Origin: Cryptomeria japonica
Lineage: Eukaryota; Streptophyta; Pinopsida; Cupressales; Cupressaceae
Length of the DNA stretch: 64,000 nt
Direction: 5' to 3'
NCBI RefSeq assembly: GCF_030272615.1
Contig: NC_081407.1
Location: 441,711,213 to 441,775,212, forward strand
The notes under the pieces are model-generated. The model made no database searches. It was given only the letters and a program-made list of their open reading frames with translations, and was not told the origin of the DNA. Below, in pieces: positions 33,525 to 45,025 of the stretch (the stretch's first letter is position 1; each line of letters begins with the position of its first letter). The translations under genes were made by a program, and so were the position numbers.

Positions 33525-36493
33525 ATGGCTACCCTGAAAGATTTGGTTGGAGCATTTTCCCATGTTTCAGAGGGAGTTGTTTATGTCGAAGATGTTAAGG
33601 CATACATAAATTATCACATTGAGTATTGGGGGACTTTTGAGATAAAGAGCATGTACATGAGTGAGATTATGAGAGAATCTGGAAAGATCAAACTAGGATA
33701 CAAACACATTGAAGACTTAGGGTTTATCAGCATTCTGGACATTCCAGAATTTGAAGATGAAATCATTAGGTATGTTTTGAGAAGAGTACATGGGGAGTTT
33801 ATATGGTTGGATATACCTTACAAGATCACCAAGGAAGCCATCAAGGCTATCACTGGTTTACCAGTTGGGAAACATCCAGATAAGAAGGTTTCTAATGATT
33901 GTGTCAACAAAATCACTAGCACAATATCTAACAAGAGATCTATGAGAATCGACACTATTACCAACACAGGCATCAGATTCAGTAGCATGATCATCATGTA
34001 TAAGGTAACTTAGTCAAATCAACTGAATTATGTTTCTAGATCTTGCATTTTTTGTAGCTTACAAAATGATGAGAGAAAATGTGAAATTGGATCTATGCGG
34101 TTGGATGTTAGATGAATTATTGATAAACCTAGGGAAGATTAAAGGTGAAAACAAAGGAACTTTCTGGTATGGAAACTTGATTGTCTTCTTAATGCTATTT
34201 TTCACAAATGACACTCCCAATTTTGGGAAGAGACAATGGGCATTTGATATTCTGGTGGGGAGACAATTGAAACATTCAATTGCTACTTTAGGCAGTTAGA
34301 GAGATGATAAAGTATGGGGATATTTTAAGGGATTCTAGAAGACAATAAAATCTAGGGAAAGGGTTCCTAAGCATATTGTTGAAAAATACTCAACTAACAT
34401 ATGCGTCATGGTGAAGATATATGAAACACTTATGGAAGTGGTTAAGCCCCAAAATATATGGATTGAGGAAATGGGCTATGAAGTTGATGCACAGATCCTT
34501 GATGCCTATGAAAAGATGTTGATTGATGCACCTATTGATGAGGCTGAGAAGCCTCGTGGTACTACAAAAGAGAAGACACAAGAGGTTGAAACAGAGTTCA
34601 ACCAGAAGAAGAGAGAGAAGTAGGAAGGAAAGGCAAGCAAGTTTGTTGAGAAGGTTTCACAAGACATCAAAGCGTTAATTGATGCTATCCCAAATAAAGG
34701 TAGGAAGAGGAAGGAGCCAGAAGTGTTCATTAAGTCTATCACAACAGAGTCTTAATCTGAGGATGACACACCCCTGGCATTCAAAAGGGTTATAAGGAAG
34801 AAAACAGAGGAAACCAAGGTAGAGGCTAAAAAGCAACCGGTTAGGAAAGTAACATTCAAAAATACCAACATAGAAGAAAGCACCAAAAGAAACACCTTCA
34901 ACTCCATTTAGTATTGCAAAGAGGAAGAAGAAGAATGACACTTATATGGCTATTCAATCTGGTCATGTTCCATCAAAAACTTGTGCAGAATTAGTAGATG
35001 AAATAAGTAAGGATGGCATGTTAAAGAATGTACAGTTTTACTATGATCATCTAGAGAATGATGAACAAAGAGAGGTAGAGGAAGCAGTATTATTATATTT
35101 AGACATTTATAAGAAAGCCTTGATAGAAATTGAAAACCAAATATCGGCAAAATTGTATAATATGTTAGATTCTAGAAGACTGTCATCTATGGAAGAAGAC
35201 AAACACATAAAAATTCAAGAATTGTTATCTATTTGTGTTTATATTACCCCAGAGGAATTGGATAGGACACTTGAGGTGGCTGATAGAAAAATCTTTCACA
35301 ACAAACATAGAATAACTAGTCTTATGTTAGGAAGGGTAAATGAAATAATAAAGGAGACTCAAAAGGCATGGGTTAAGTTCTTTGAAGAGAACAAAGGTTT
35401 CTTTACTTCACCAAAATCAATTACAGACACTGCAGGCACCTGGGTTGAAGGAAAAGGAAAGGGTATTATGGGAACTTCACCTTCAATTTTGAAAAAAATT
35501 AATATAGTGGAAATTAAGCCCCCAATAGATACAAATGTATAGACAAATCTGGAGACACCGACTGACATAGAAAGTATAAAGGTTGATATTGTATAGGATA
35601 CTAATGTTGAGGACAACAGTCCTCCAGATACAAATGTATAGGTTGAGGTTGTAGTTCCTAGGGAGGAACCGACAGTTACAGAGACTGCACCAAGTGGTGA
35701 AGCCACTGGTGCAAGTGAGGAAGCTATAAAGGATAAATCATCAGAGAAGAAGAAAAAGGAATTTGGCAGGGAAACGATAGTAGGTCCATCATTGTTTTCA
35801 ATTGACACCTCGCAGGTTGTAAAGAAAAACATAACTGAGATGAGTCCTATTGAACTCATGATGATGGTTGCACATAAATTAATGAAGGAGGGATCTATGG
35901 ATAAAGGGATTATTGATCAGTCTATCACTGTTTTACACAAACTAGTCCCAGATTGCAATATTGACAGGGAAGCAAGCCCATCCGGCAACCTTAAGACAAT
36001 TATTGAGCACATTTCAAAGGATTTTCAATCCTTACAGCAGATTTCAAACTGGCAAGCACTAAAGAGGTTCACACAGGCTAAAAGAGTAGCATTTGATCAG
36101 GTTATTGAATCTGAGAAGAAGAAGATTGATGAAAAGCTAAAATTGATAGATAACTCTTTGAAACAATGTAAAAATATATATAGAGTATTTTGTAACACAT
36201 ATGTACTTACAGTTAATGTGGATAAGAAGATTAAGGAATTTCAGGGAAAAATTGCAAGTATAGCTAATTCTTTTGATGAATTGACTTCATTGACTACATC
36301 CATTGATGGTCAAATTTTGGTTTTGGAAGCCCAAATTTTTTCTCTTGAGAAAGAAAAAGACAAAATCATTAGAAGAGCCAGAAGTATGAGAGGCTTGGTG
36401 AGTCGCCGATTGGATTCACTCAATGTACATAAGAAGGAATGTATGGATATGATTGGAAAACCCACACCGATAGAGTTAAGTGAGAAAGAATAA
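33525..36493 (+). pseudogene. Element C second ORF, unrecognised plant transposon-associated protein
   Basis: About 985 codons starting MATLKDLVGAFSHVSEG at 33525. The first 160 residues look globular (EYWGTFEIKSMYMSEI, DIPYKITKEAIKAITGLP). After a one-base shift near 34028 come FFVAYKMMRENVKLDLCGWM and FWYGNLIVFLMLFF, then Lys-rich linkers. After a second shift near 34880 a mostly helical region runs to GKPTPIELSEKE. Seven TAGs (34011, 34297, 34336, 34621, 35540, 35594, 35639) and one TAA (34753) break it; the flanking frame reads on past each. It has no homology I recognise to gag or pol. The ITGL helix and following layout resemble the ORFs at 4689-6440 and in retroposon G. Function unknown. 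Confidence 0.6.
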
Positions 36494-36854
36494 TTTTCTC
36501 ATATAATAAATGGACTTCTATATATTTATGACACTTTCAAGTCTGGTTGGGATACTTATCTCGAGCTATTGGAGAAGGCATATCCAGAAATTTTCAAATT
36601 TGTAAAGCTCTGGTAAGATATTTTTGGGATACTCATTGTACAGTTTTGGATCTTTGACATTCTTTTTAGAATTTTTTATGGCATTGATGTCAATGGGGGA
36701 GTGATATAGATGTGAAAATATTAGGAGTTTTATACATTAGGGGGAGTATGGAGTATTTTGCATTGATGAATATTTAGCTCAGGGGGAGCAGGCAGGATGA
36801 AGCAGGCAGGATGAAACCATGACCGTTTTTCACATGAGTGTTGCCATCAATGCC
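36494..36854 (+). other. 3' untranslated region of C
   Basis: Trailer with repeated 'gggggag' phrases ('caatgggggagtga', 'tagggggagtat', 'cagggggagcag') and a tandem pair 'gcaggatgaagcaggcaggatga' near 36790. Similar to J's and A's trailers. Confidence 0.6.
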
Positions 36855-36866
36855 AAAGGGGGAGAT
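36855..36866 (+). promoter_or_regulatory. Polypurine tract of C
   Basis: AAAGGGGGAGAT before the 3' LTR. Confidence 0.85.
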
Positions 36867-37796
36867 CTTTGGCAATTGACACTCTATTGGTTGGTTTCAC
36901 TATGTTGTCATTTATGGAAACATGAAAACACATGATATCTTGTTGTGGTTTCATTTTTTGGTTCAGTTGTGTACTGGAAGGCACTTCACAGACACTACAC
37001 CAACACCGACACCGACACTAGCAGGTTAGAAGGATTTCTTTGGTTACTGACAATGTAGGCCAACATGGTTTAGAATATGGTTATCGGTATTGGAGGTCAA
37101 CATCTCTTGGATCTGGGATCAGAAATTGATTTAATTATATTTATAATTATCTTTGTAAGCTAACATAAGGCATGATAAATTGTATAGGCTATATAGGTCA
37201 GTTGGATTAGATCATTTTGATATGATAATATGAGAGATATATGTAATGTAATGAATATGGTATGATGCAAATATGGATGGATAGAAGATTATGTATGAGA
37301 GGATAATTTGTTAAAGGGTTATTCTAGTAAAGGGTTTAGGGTTTCAAACTGAAACAGACAGAGCTTAATCAAAACTGTATTCAAGCATAGAAGATGTTAT
37401 CTTAGCAGTTCTCCACTTCTCTAGATTGTAGTCTGAATTTATATGTAGTCAGTGAGGCTCCTTTGTGATTGAGTAGTGTGCTCTAGGCTGTAATCCTTCC
37501 TGCAAGTGTACGCCCCTTATATTTTGTAATATCTCTTCATATGGCTAGTGGATTGATATTGTGGGTCACAAATCCCACCATGGTTTTTCCTCTTTGAGGT
37601 TTTCCACATATAATTTTGTGTCTTATGGTTCTCATTTATGTGATTGGCTTATTGGTTTCTTTACTTCTTTCAATTATGTATGTACTGGTATACCAGTTGG
37701 TGTATGCATGGTTTAATAAGGCTAAAATTCATATTTTTGGTATAACACTGATTTACCCCACCTCCCCCCCCCTATCAATGTTATTGGATTCCAATA
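36867..37796 (+). repeat. 3' LTR of element C
   Basis: Partner of 22901-23816, about 930 bp. The start reads CTTTGGC instead of TGTTGGC and the end CCAATA instead of CCAACA, so both ends have decayed. Followed by the CAAGT duplication. Confidence 0.88.
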
Positions 37797-37801
37797 CAAG
37801 T

Positions 37802-38214
37802 GACCATGTCTAATTCTTCTCAATTTGATCTAATATTCATTCATTGCATTAACCCAATCATCATCTTTTAGTGCTTCCTTTACTATTTTGGGTTCAATTA
37901 TAGATATCAAACAAGAGTTTTCTCTTATTTTCCTCCTTGTTTCCACACCAACATTCTTATCACCAATTATATTCTCTTGTGACTGGTTTAATCTGACATA
38001 CTTGGGCAATATTGGTACTGGTTCTATATCTTCTGCTTCTTGTTCTTCATTTTCTTCATTGTTGTCATCACTAATCGGTTGACCACCTAATTGTCCATTT
38101 GCCGGTTCTTCATTGTTTTGTGCTTCCAGTTCAATAATCACAAGTTTCTCATCATCTTTTTCAATCTCAGATCTGCTGGTACCTTCTGACTTTGCAAAGA
38201 GATCATTTACTTCA
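37802..38214 (-). pseudogene. Element B integrase-RT linker and start of RT
   Basis: First part of the region split by C. On the minus strand an acidic linker (NNEENEEQEAEDIEPV) is followed by LPKYVRLNQSQEN, RKIRENSCLIS and EALKDDDWVNAMNEY, the usual lead-in of copia RT. After a stop the frame reaches TWSL, and the next residues lie beyond C at 22895. Confidence 0.75.
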
Positions 38215-39215
38215 CATTAGCACTTTCAATAATCTTCTTTAGTTTCTTATTGTAACATTTATATGTCTTACTCTAAGTAGAGTAATCAAGAAAGATTCCC
38301 TCATCAGATTTTGCATCAAATTTCTCAGTGTAATTATCTTTCTTAATAAAACATTGACTCCCAAAAATTTTGAAATAACTTACACAAGGATTTTTTCCAT
38401 ACCATAGCTCATAGGGTGTTTTATTGTTACCTCTTTTTACTAGTGCCCAGTTTAAAGTGTATATAGCAGTACTGTATGCTTCTCTCCAAAATATTTTAGG
38501 TACATTACCTTGTAATAGCATGGTTCTAGCAGCTTTAACAATTGTTTTGTTCATCCTTTCTGCTATGTCATTCTATTGTGGTGTCCTTGGATCTAACATA
38601 TGTCTCTTGATACCCTGTTCATCACAATACTTAACAAATGCATTAGATGTGAATTCTCCTCCCCAATCTAATCTTAAACACTTCAAGTCCTTACCAGTTT
38701 CATTCTCAACCAGAGCTTTAAATGATTGAAATTTACTAAATGCTTTTGATTTCTCCTTCAAAAATGTCACCCACATCATTTTAGAATAGTCATCAGTGAA
38801 AATCATGAAATACCTATCACGGTAATAACTCTTTGTTCTCATAGGGCCATACAAATAAGTATGTACCAAATCTAAAATATTCTTAGAAATGCAATTTTTT
38901 CTCTTGAAATAAATAGAGGTCATCTTAGCAATTTGACAATCTTTGCATATCACACTATCTGATTTAATAAGTTGGGGCAATCCTCTTACAACACTTGACT
39001 TGGTTATCTTAACCAAATTATCAAAATTAGCATGACAACATCTTTTATGCCACAACCAACTGTCTTCCATTCTTGCAACCAGACAATTATTAATATTACT
39101 ATTCAAATGAAATAAGTTACCTCTAGGTTGCTTCCTGGTAGCAATTAGTGCACCATTACCTCCAAGAATTTTACAGACTCCACTTTTAAACTCAAGAAAA
39201 TAACCTTTATCATTG
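38215..39215 (-). pseudogene. Element B integrase with GAG-pre-integrase region
   Basis: The minus strand gives the pre-integrase block LWHKRCCHANFDNLVKI and VRGLPQLIKS with CKDC, then the integrase core. Catalytic positions: the first Asp is lost (HTYLYGP where HTDLYGP is usual), the second stays in CLRLDWGGEF, and the Glu lies in AERMNK after a TAG-type break following DPRTPQ. A further part, WREAYSTAIYTLNWALVKRG and YFKIFGSQCFIKK, follows. Homologous to A's integrase. Inactive by loss of a catalytic residue. Confidence 0.85.
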
Positions 39216-39886
39216 AGCTAACCAACACTTAAAAGATTATGCTTTAGACCATCAACCCAAAACACATCATCAACATTACTCTTCCCATTTAGAGAAATTG
39301 AACCTTTACCTTTCACCATGCAAGGAGAGTTATTTCCAAATCTAACAACACCACCATCAAATTTATCAATTGTTATGAACTTACTTTTATCTTCGGTCAT
39401 GTGGTGTGAGCAACCACTATCTAAAATCCATTCATCACTATTCTCTATATGAGATACTAGTGCCTTTTCATCTATCATTTCCTCCTTCACAGCTAAAAAC
39501 ACAATTTCCTCATTGTCATCTTCATCTTTAGACTCCTCTTCGGTCACACCTTCATCTATTGCAACATAATATTTATTTTTTCCCTTTCCTCTATATTTTA
39601 TAAATTTCTCTTTATTGTCAACATTAGGACAATCAACATCAATATGACCAATTTTACTACAAGAGAAACACTTCAAAGGTAGCTTTCCTTTATACTTACA
39701 AGTGCCTCTTGGAAATATTTTTGCTAACAGTGCCTCAAGTTCCATCACTTGATCTTCATTGTCTTCATTTCCCCAATAACTTCCATGACTTGACCTGTAC
39801 TCATGATTTTGACATATATCTTTTCCTTTTCTAGCAGATAAACTGGTAACAGAAGATTTAAAGGCAGATTCAATAGATTTTGTCAC
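39216..39886 (-). pseudogene. Element B zinc knuckle and protease
   Basis: A 222-codon minus-strand frame: charged linker, CCHC knuckle CFSCSKIGHIDVDC (all four ligands present), acidic spacer, then the retropepsin WILDSGCSHHMTEDKSKF with an intact Asp-Ser-Gly, RFGNNSPCMVKGKG and LKHNLLSVG. Same order and spacing as in element A. Confidence 0.88.
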
Positions 39887-39919
39887 ACTATTGTCAAAAC
39901 TATTTAACTCAAAAGATGA

Positions 39920-40485
39920 ATCTTACCAATCAATGAATCAACAATTACCTTATCTTTTGAAATAGATCTAAGTTCTTGGATTGCAGATACTCTTATAGCA
40001 TACTAAGGTTGAAGAGTTCTAAGCATTTTACTTACTATTGCATCATCATCCATTTTACCTCCAGCACTCTTTATGCCACCAACAACTTCTTTGATTCTCT
40101 GACCATACTGTACAATATTTTCTCCTTCAAGCATTCTCATGTCATCAAACTTTCCTCTCAAGCTTTCCTCTTTGGCTCTTTGAACATGCTCATCTCCTCC
40201 ATAGATTATATCTAACTTTTCTCAAACCTCACCCATAGTTTTCGATCCTTGAACATCAATATATTTTGAATCAGATAAAGTACTAACAATAGTTTCTAAG
40301 GCTTGCATGTTATCTTGTTTCTCTTTGAGTTCATCCGATGTCAAGGGAGTAGTAGTAGGAGCAACATATTTTGTTTCAACTTGCTTCCAATATTTTGCAC
40401 CAAGACCTTTGATGTAGATCTTCATTCTATCTTTCCAGATCTTGTAGTTATCCTTGTTGAACTCAGAACCTTCTCTCTTCATCAT
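39920..40485 (-). pseudogene. Element B gag (UBN2-type)
   Basis: ATG at 40483-40485: MMKREGSEFNKDNYKIWKDR, close to A's gag start. A stop after KTMGEV (near 40222) stands where A has Trp in YDVWKKL, so a Trp codon became TGA. The frame goes on through LRGKFDDMRMLEGENIVQY and AGGKMDDDAIVSKML to about 39920, where shifts lead to the zinc-knuckle part. Capsid protein, inactive. Confidence 0.82.
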
Positions 40486-40544
40486 CTTGAATTCCTCAAA
40501 ATCTTTCCCTCAAGTAGTTAGGCTTTTTGCACACAGAGGACCAA

Positions 40545-40557
40545 GCCTCTGATACAT
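40545..40557 (-). promoter_or_regulatory. Primer-binding site of B
   Basis: Minus-strand ATGTATCAGAGGC next to the right LTR; a decayed form of the initiator tRNA-Met site TGGTATCAGAGCC. Confidence 0.75.
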
Positions 40558-42115
40558 TGTTAATCCTATGAGGATCCAATTAATACTGAGAGGGGGGATG
40601 AATCGAGGGTGAATCAATATTAATACCAATTTAAAACTTTAAACCCAAATCAAACTTACAACAAACCAAACTTCATTTACCACATATTCCAATTCATTAA
40701 ATAGTGTTGGTAATCTCTCATAAATCTTTGATAAACTGCTATAACCGGTGTATTGAGAGAAAAATGAGTAAACTAAAGATAATCAACAACATCACATGAA
40801 AACCATTTCACACTTAAACACCATATTTTTGATGTGGAAACCCAAATAGGGAAAAACCATGGTGGGATTTAGTACTCACAAAGATTTATACTCTTTTGAA
40901 GTACGCCTTGTTAGGAGCTTAGCCCTCTTAGGAGCTCACAATACGCCCTGTTAGGAGAAGACACTATTAGGAATCATCTTGTTAAGGGATTTGGATGTGC
41001 AGCCCAGTTAGGAGCTTAATGACCTATTAGGATCAACCTCATGAGAGGATTTGCCACTCTTTTTGAGAGCTACCCTGTTAGGGTATTTACAAGATTAAGG
41101 CCTCTCAGGACCTACCCGGTTAAGGGATTGAATCTATTGCAATTGTTAGAGACCGGTGAAAAAGTAATCTGTTACTTGCACTTCTTAGCTTGCTACATCA
41201 GATCTAGCTATGCTTCACTATCTGCAACTCTCAAGGAGATCTCACTCTTCTTTGGTATGGCTTCACACTCTTCTCTAAGATCATCGACACAATAAACATC
41301 AACTAAGCCAACATAAATAATTCTTTCCTCTAAGTCGACCACTAAACGCTAAATCACATCATAGATCATCACAGATCTTTACAACTCATTTCAAATTATC
41401 ATATGGATCATTACAATCAATTACAATTCAATATCAGTCGTTGAATGATCATAAGTCATCACACCAAGTCAATCTAGTACAAAGTCAAACCCTTAGCTCA
41501 TTTCGCTAAGCACTTTGCACATTCCCAATAAATTCTCTCTCCAAACATTCCAAAACATCTTTCAAACATTTCACATGGTTCATGTCACGTTATCATCAAC
41601 ACGTGAACTTGTTGTCGATCACTGCCATACCAAAAATTATTACCATTTTTATGATTTCTTCATTGGTTCTAAAACCCTTCTTAAACCTTGGCAAAAATTC
41701 ATCAAAAATTAGAAACATGCCTTCCGATAGTCATCACAAGATGTCATTCCGATCAGATACTCATTACCATGATAAAAGCTTATATTTCAAACCGCAAATC
41801 ACCAATCATCCGCTTCAAGTAAAACATCTCTACATATACCAGTTAAAGTCCTATTTTACAGAATTGTGTATTTTGCCGGTAAACCCTATCTCTGATAGAC
41901 TGAATCACTTAGATGAAAAACCAATCATCAGGAAACATCAATTAACATCATTTAACATCAATTGCCATCAATGACAACACAAATAACTAATCAAGTCATC
42001 TAATCACAAAATCTCAATCTATTCATCACAAATAGTCTTCTATCCTCTATCGATGCAGTCATTAGTCTTTATTTGCATCGCCTCATCTATATCAACTATG
42101 CCAATCATGCCAACA
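40558..42115 (-). repeat. 5' LTR of element B
   Basis: 1558 bp uninterrupted copy, TGTTAATCC to GCCAACA. Repeated phrases of the 'cccggttaagggattt' and 'ctgttaggagctta' kind occur between 40910 and 41130. CTTTG follows at 42116-42120. Confidence 0.9.
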
Positions 42116-42120
42116 CTTTG

Positions 42121-43180
42121 TGAATTCTTGGTTTTGTGTTATTGTTGAATAAAAAAGTCCATTCTAGACTAGGAGTCCAATTAGATATAGTTATTGTTAT
42201 AGTTTCCTTGTTGAATAATTCATCCTTAATAGTAGGGAGAAGTGAAACATGTTTTAGGATTAGTTTGAATAATTAAATGCTCCACTTTCTCAAACTTTTT
42301 TAAAAGGTTATTTTTATTTTAGTTATTTATTCTTCTCCAATATATAGTTTTTCTAAATCAGTTAATAGATAATAATTTATGAATGATACATAAGAGATTT
42401 TGTGAATATTTGTGAGCATCATTGTCCTTGGTATGTACATATCAAAATGAATAAAAAATTATTATTATACTCTGAGTTAGCTTGATATTGTTTTCTAAAG
42501 ATTCCATTCCTCGAGCTAAGGACACTTGAGGTAGTGTAACTCTCCCTTTCTTTCTTTCTATTAGATTAGTTTCATTTGTGTATGCATTAGATAAATTATT
42601 ATTATTCTCTTAATTAATGTTGGTTAGTTTATGATTTATGTTAATGTAGTCACTTAGCTAGAAATCTTGATTGCAACCAAATCAATATAATGTTACCTGT
42701 AGCCATTTTTAAGCCACTTTTCAAGTAAACCATAGCAACTTGTGTACAATATGATTTCCACTTCTAGCATTGTTACACATTCCTTAGTTAATATTTCCTT
42801 CTTGCAATGATAGAAAGATTAAAAACCCTTTGTTGCACATATACTGCCAACATCATCCAAGAAGATACTTCCCTGGTCAATAATCAAATGAGCCTCTACC
42901 TTGGACATTAGGTTACATTGTTGGGTACTCCAATGGGACAGAGTGCATGATAGATTGCACCAACCTTACGTATATAGTGGAGATTAGTCACAAGGCATCA
43001 CAACCCTCTCTAAATATGGAAATGAGGTACAATGGGTTATAGAGACAAAAATCAGTCACATTGACCTAGAATATATGAATAATAATGATTTTCACCTGCA
43101 AACAACCAACAAGCATAAGAATATAGCTAATTAAACACTAGCTCATGTTACCATTTTTCCCTAAGAAGTACAAATTACTT
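42121..43180. other. No gene seen
   Basis: A+T-rich; short frames only, none with a motif. This is the continuation of the sequence that element B entered at 8988. Confidence 0.5.
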
Positions 43181-43182
43181 AG

Positions 43183-43530
43183 TTAATAATAGTAATTGAA
43201 CGACATAATAACAAGTTCACAAGACAATGCACAGATCCCAAAGGAAATGCTATAGTGGACCTCTCCCTAGACACGGTGGCACAAGCATTTGATCTCTCAT
43301 AGTATGAAACCATACTCCAAACCAAGGAGAGTGAGGTTTTGGAGGAATACAAGATAAATATGGACAAACACAAGGGACACTTGAATAGAGTATGGGTACA
43401 AGAAGAAAACAAGTTTATTTCCAAAATAGAAGATAAGATCCATGAGTCAAACTTCAAAGATGTTGTGGAAGACCTAATAACAATGTTGAGTAAGCATTTG
43501 GCAAGGAGGACTGGATGTAAGCTATCTTAA
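43183..43530 (+). pseudogene. Short ORF remnant, unrecognised
   Basis: One frame reads about 115 codons with a single internal TAG (near 43300): FTRQCTDPKGNAIVDLSLDT, VAQAFDLS, then after the stop YETILQTKESEVLEEYKIN and a Lys/Glu-rich tail ending LARRTGCKLS. Upstream, a different frame gives PFFPKKYKLL, suggesting a longer broken gene. The frame is too long and compositionally protein-like to be chance, but I do not know the family. It could be repeat-borne. Confidence 0.4.
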
Positions 43531-44205
43531 AAGGATAACACTTATTTAATTTGGCACTATTGATCTTTCATTATATCCATGAGAAATTATGTTATGTACT
43601 AATAAACAAGAAGTTCTTCATGAATTCTATGTGTAGGGAAAAGTGAGTTCAAAAGGAGTGCAAATAACTAGTAAAAACACTAATCAAAGCAACATAAAGA
43701 TTAGACTAAAAGAGGTTAAAAGAGAATATAAAAATTATACCAAGCCCATTTGTTGAGTATTTTCCCATGATATTTATTTGGAGAGGATTCTTTTGTGAGA
43801 GAGAGGGATTGTGTGATGATGAGGAAGAAGACGAAGAATCAAAATGGATAAGGGTTTGATAGATATGATTTGGTATGAAAATTATGAATCATTGAGGATG
43901 AAGGAGAGAAATAAAAATGATTTAAAAATTCCTTTTACAACACATGAGGGGATGAGCCCATGTGCTTGATGTGATGGGAGGAGTTGACTTTCACTTAATC
44001 AAGGAAAAAAGTGTGTGCACATGATTAGTGGAGGGGATTAGGTATATATTAGGATTAGGAGAAAAGTGGGAAAGTTAGGTGAATGCAAGTGGATGAGGGT
44101 AAATAGGATATTTGAATTAATTTTAATTCAAAATTGGAGGAAAGGAGGGATGAAGATTTAATTAAATAAACAAGGATATTTATTTAATGAATATATGAGG
44201 GTCTA
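43531..44205. other. No gene seen
   Basis: Purine-rich and A+T-rich sequence without coding signal. AGGGG at 44206-44210 is the left target duplication of H. Confidence 0.5.
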
Positions 44206-44210
44206 AGGGG

Positions 44211-44872
44211 TGTTAAATTATGTGAGAAGCAAGAATTGAGCCAGGATCTGATGTCGGTCATAGATCACATGCAACTCCAAGCAACGGATGATCGAAGATC
44301 AAAATAGCTGAATGAAGATAAATCTGATATGAGAGAAAAATAGAGATAAAGAAGAGAATTTAGAGAAGACTCTCACCGAGCTATCACTTTACTTGTGAAG
44401 GTGAGAGTATATTGCTTATTATATAGAAAAATAATAGCATATACAACTAAGAGGTGCATTAACTCCCACCTCCATAAAAAGTGGGAGGTTTTACCTACTA
44501 CCCAATAAAAGGTGGGAGGTTTTTACCTACTTGATAAATGTCAAAATATGTGGCATAACCTCCTTACATGAAAACAAAAAGGGAGTTATAAGAGGTGGCA
44601 CATAAGGCCAAAAGAGGGTGAGAAACCCAACTACCCCATAACCCACTTAGGAAATGACAAAATAGTGGTTATGAGAGGTGGCACAACAAGCCAAAAGAGG
44701 GTGTGTAACTCAACTACCCATGTGAGTTGGAGAGTCACACATGTAGCTAATGTATTCCGCCACGTGTCCTCATATTAACCACACCTAATAACCTAAGCAA
44801 GCTTAAATAATATATATGTAGGAAAAATAAATACCCCCTAACATAAGGAAAATAAAAAAACCTACACTAACA
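44211..44872 (-). repeat. 3' LTR of H
   Basis: TGTTAAATTATG to CACTAACA. Differs from the right copy at single bases near 44220, 44442, 44533 and three sites around 44726-44761. Confidence 0.95.
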
Positions 44873-44881
44873 CCCCCCCTT
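44873..44881 (-). promoter_or_regulatory. Polypurine tract of H
   Basis: Minus-strand AAGGGGGGG right next to the 3' LTR. Confidence 0.85.
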
Positions 44882-45025
44882 AAGCGTAGCTTAGGTGGGT
44901 GAAAAGATGGGTCCCGGCAAATGAGGCCATGTTAGGTACCCATGTACATAAATATCCCCCCCAAAAGAAGAAGCCCCCCATAAGAGGAATAGACCCCCCT
45001 AAATAGAGAGAGAAAGAATGAAGGA

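Larger units (their letters stand above)
22901..37796 (+). mobile_element. Element C: non-autonomous LTR retrotransposon with coiled-coil Gag and a second ORF
   Basis: LTRs 22901-23816 and 36867-37796, initiator tRNA-Met type primer site, polypurine tract, and a perfect target duplication CAAGT (22896-22900 and 37797-37801) inside B's RT. Without insertion E the element is about 6.8 kb. The interior holds a Gag-like ORF (coiled coil plus four CCHC knuckles) and a long second ORF (33525-36493). No protease, integrase or RT motif is visible in any frame, so it must have moved with enzymes from another copia element. LTR copies differ by about 10-12% in the part I compared. Element K at 62326 is a second member. 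Confidence 0.9.
8989..42115 (-). mobile_element. Element B: full-length Ty1/copia retrotransposon, split by nested insertions
   Basis: Left edge TGTTAATCC at 8989, right edge GCCAACA at 42115. The flanks CTTTG (8984-8988) and CTTTG (42116-42120) match exactly, so the whole 33-kb block is one insertion site. Transcription would run right to left: 5' LTR 40558-42115, primer site, gag, zinc knuckle, protease, integrase, RT, RNase H, polypurine tract, 3' LTR 8989-17801. Removing A (9357-16649), D (17889-21440) and C (22901-37796) leaves about 7.4 kb. LTR copies differ by roughly 10% by eye, so it is old, and all coding domains carry stops or shifts. The gag and RNase H sequences place it close to element A. 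Confidence 0.88.

Noticed and set aside
40910-41130. Repeated 'gttaggagct' and 'ggttaaggga' phrases as a CRISPR-like array
   Set aside because: Irregular spacing inside an LTR and present in all copies of the LTR family; plant DNA.
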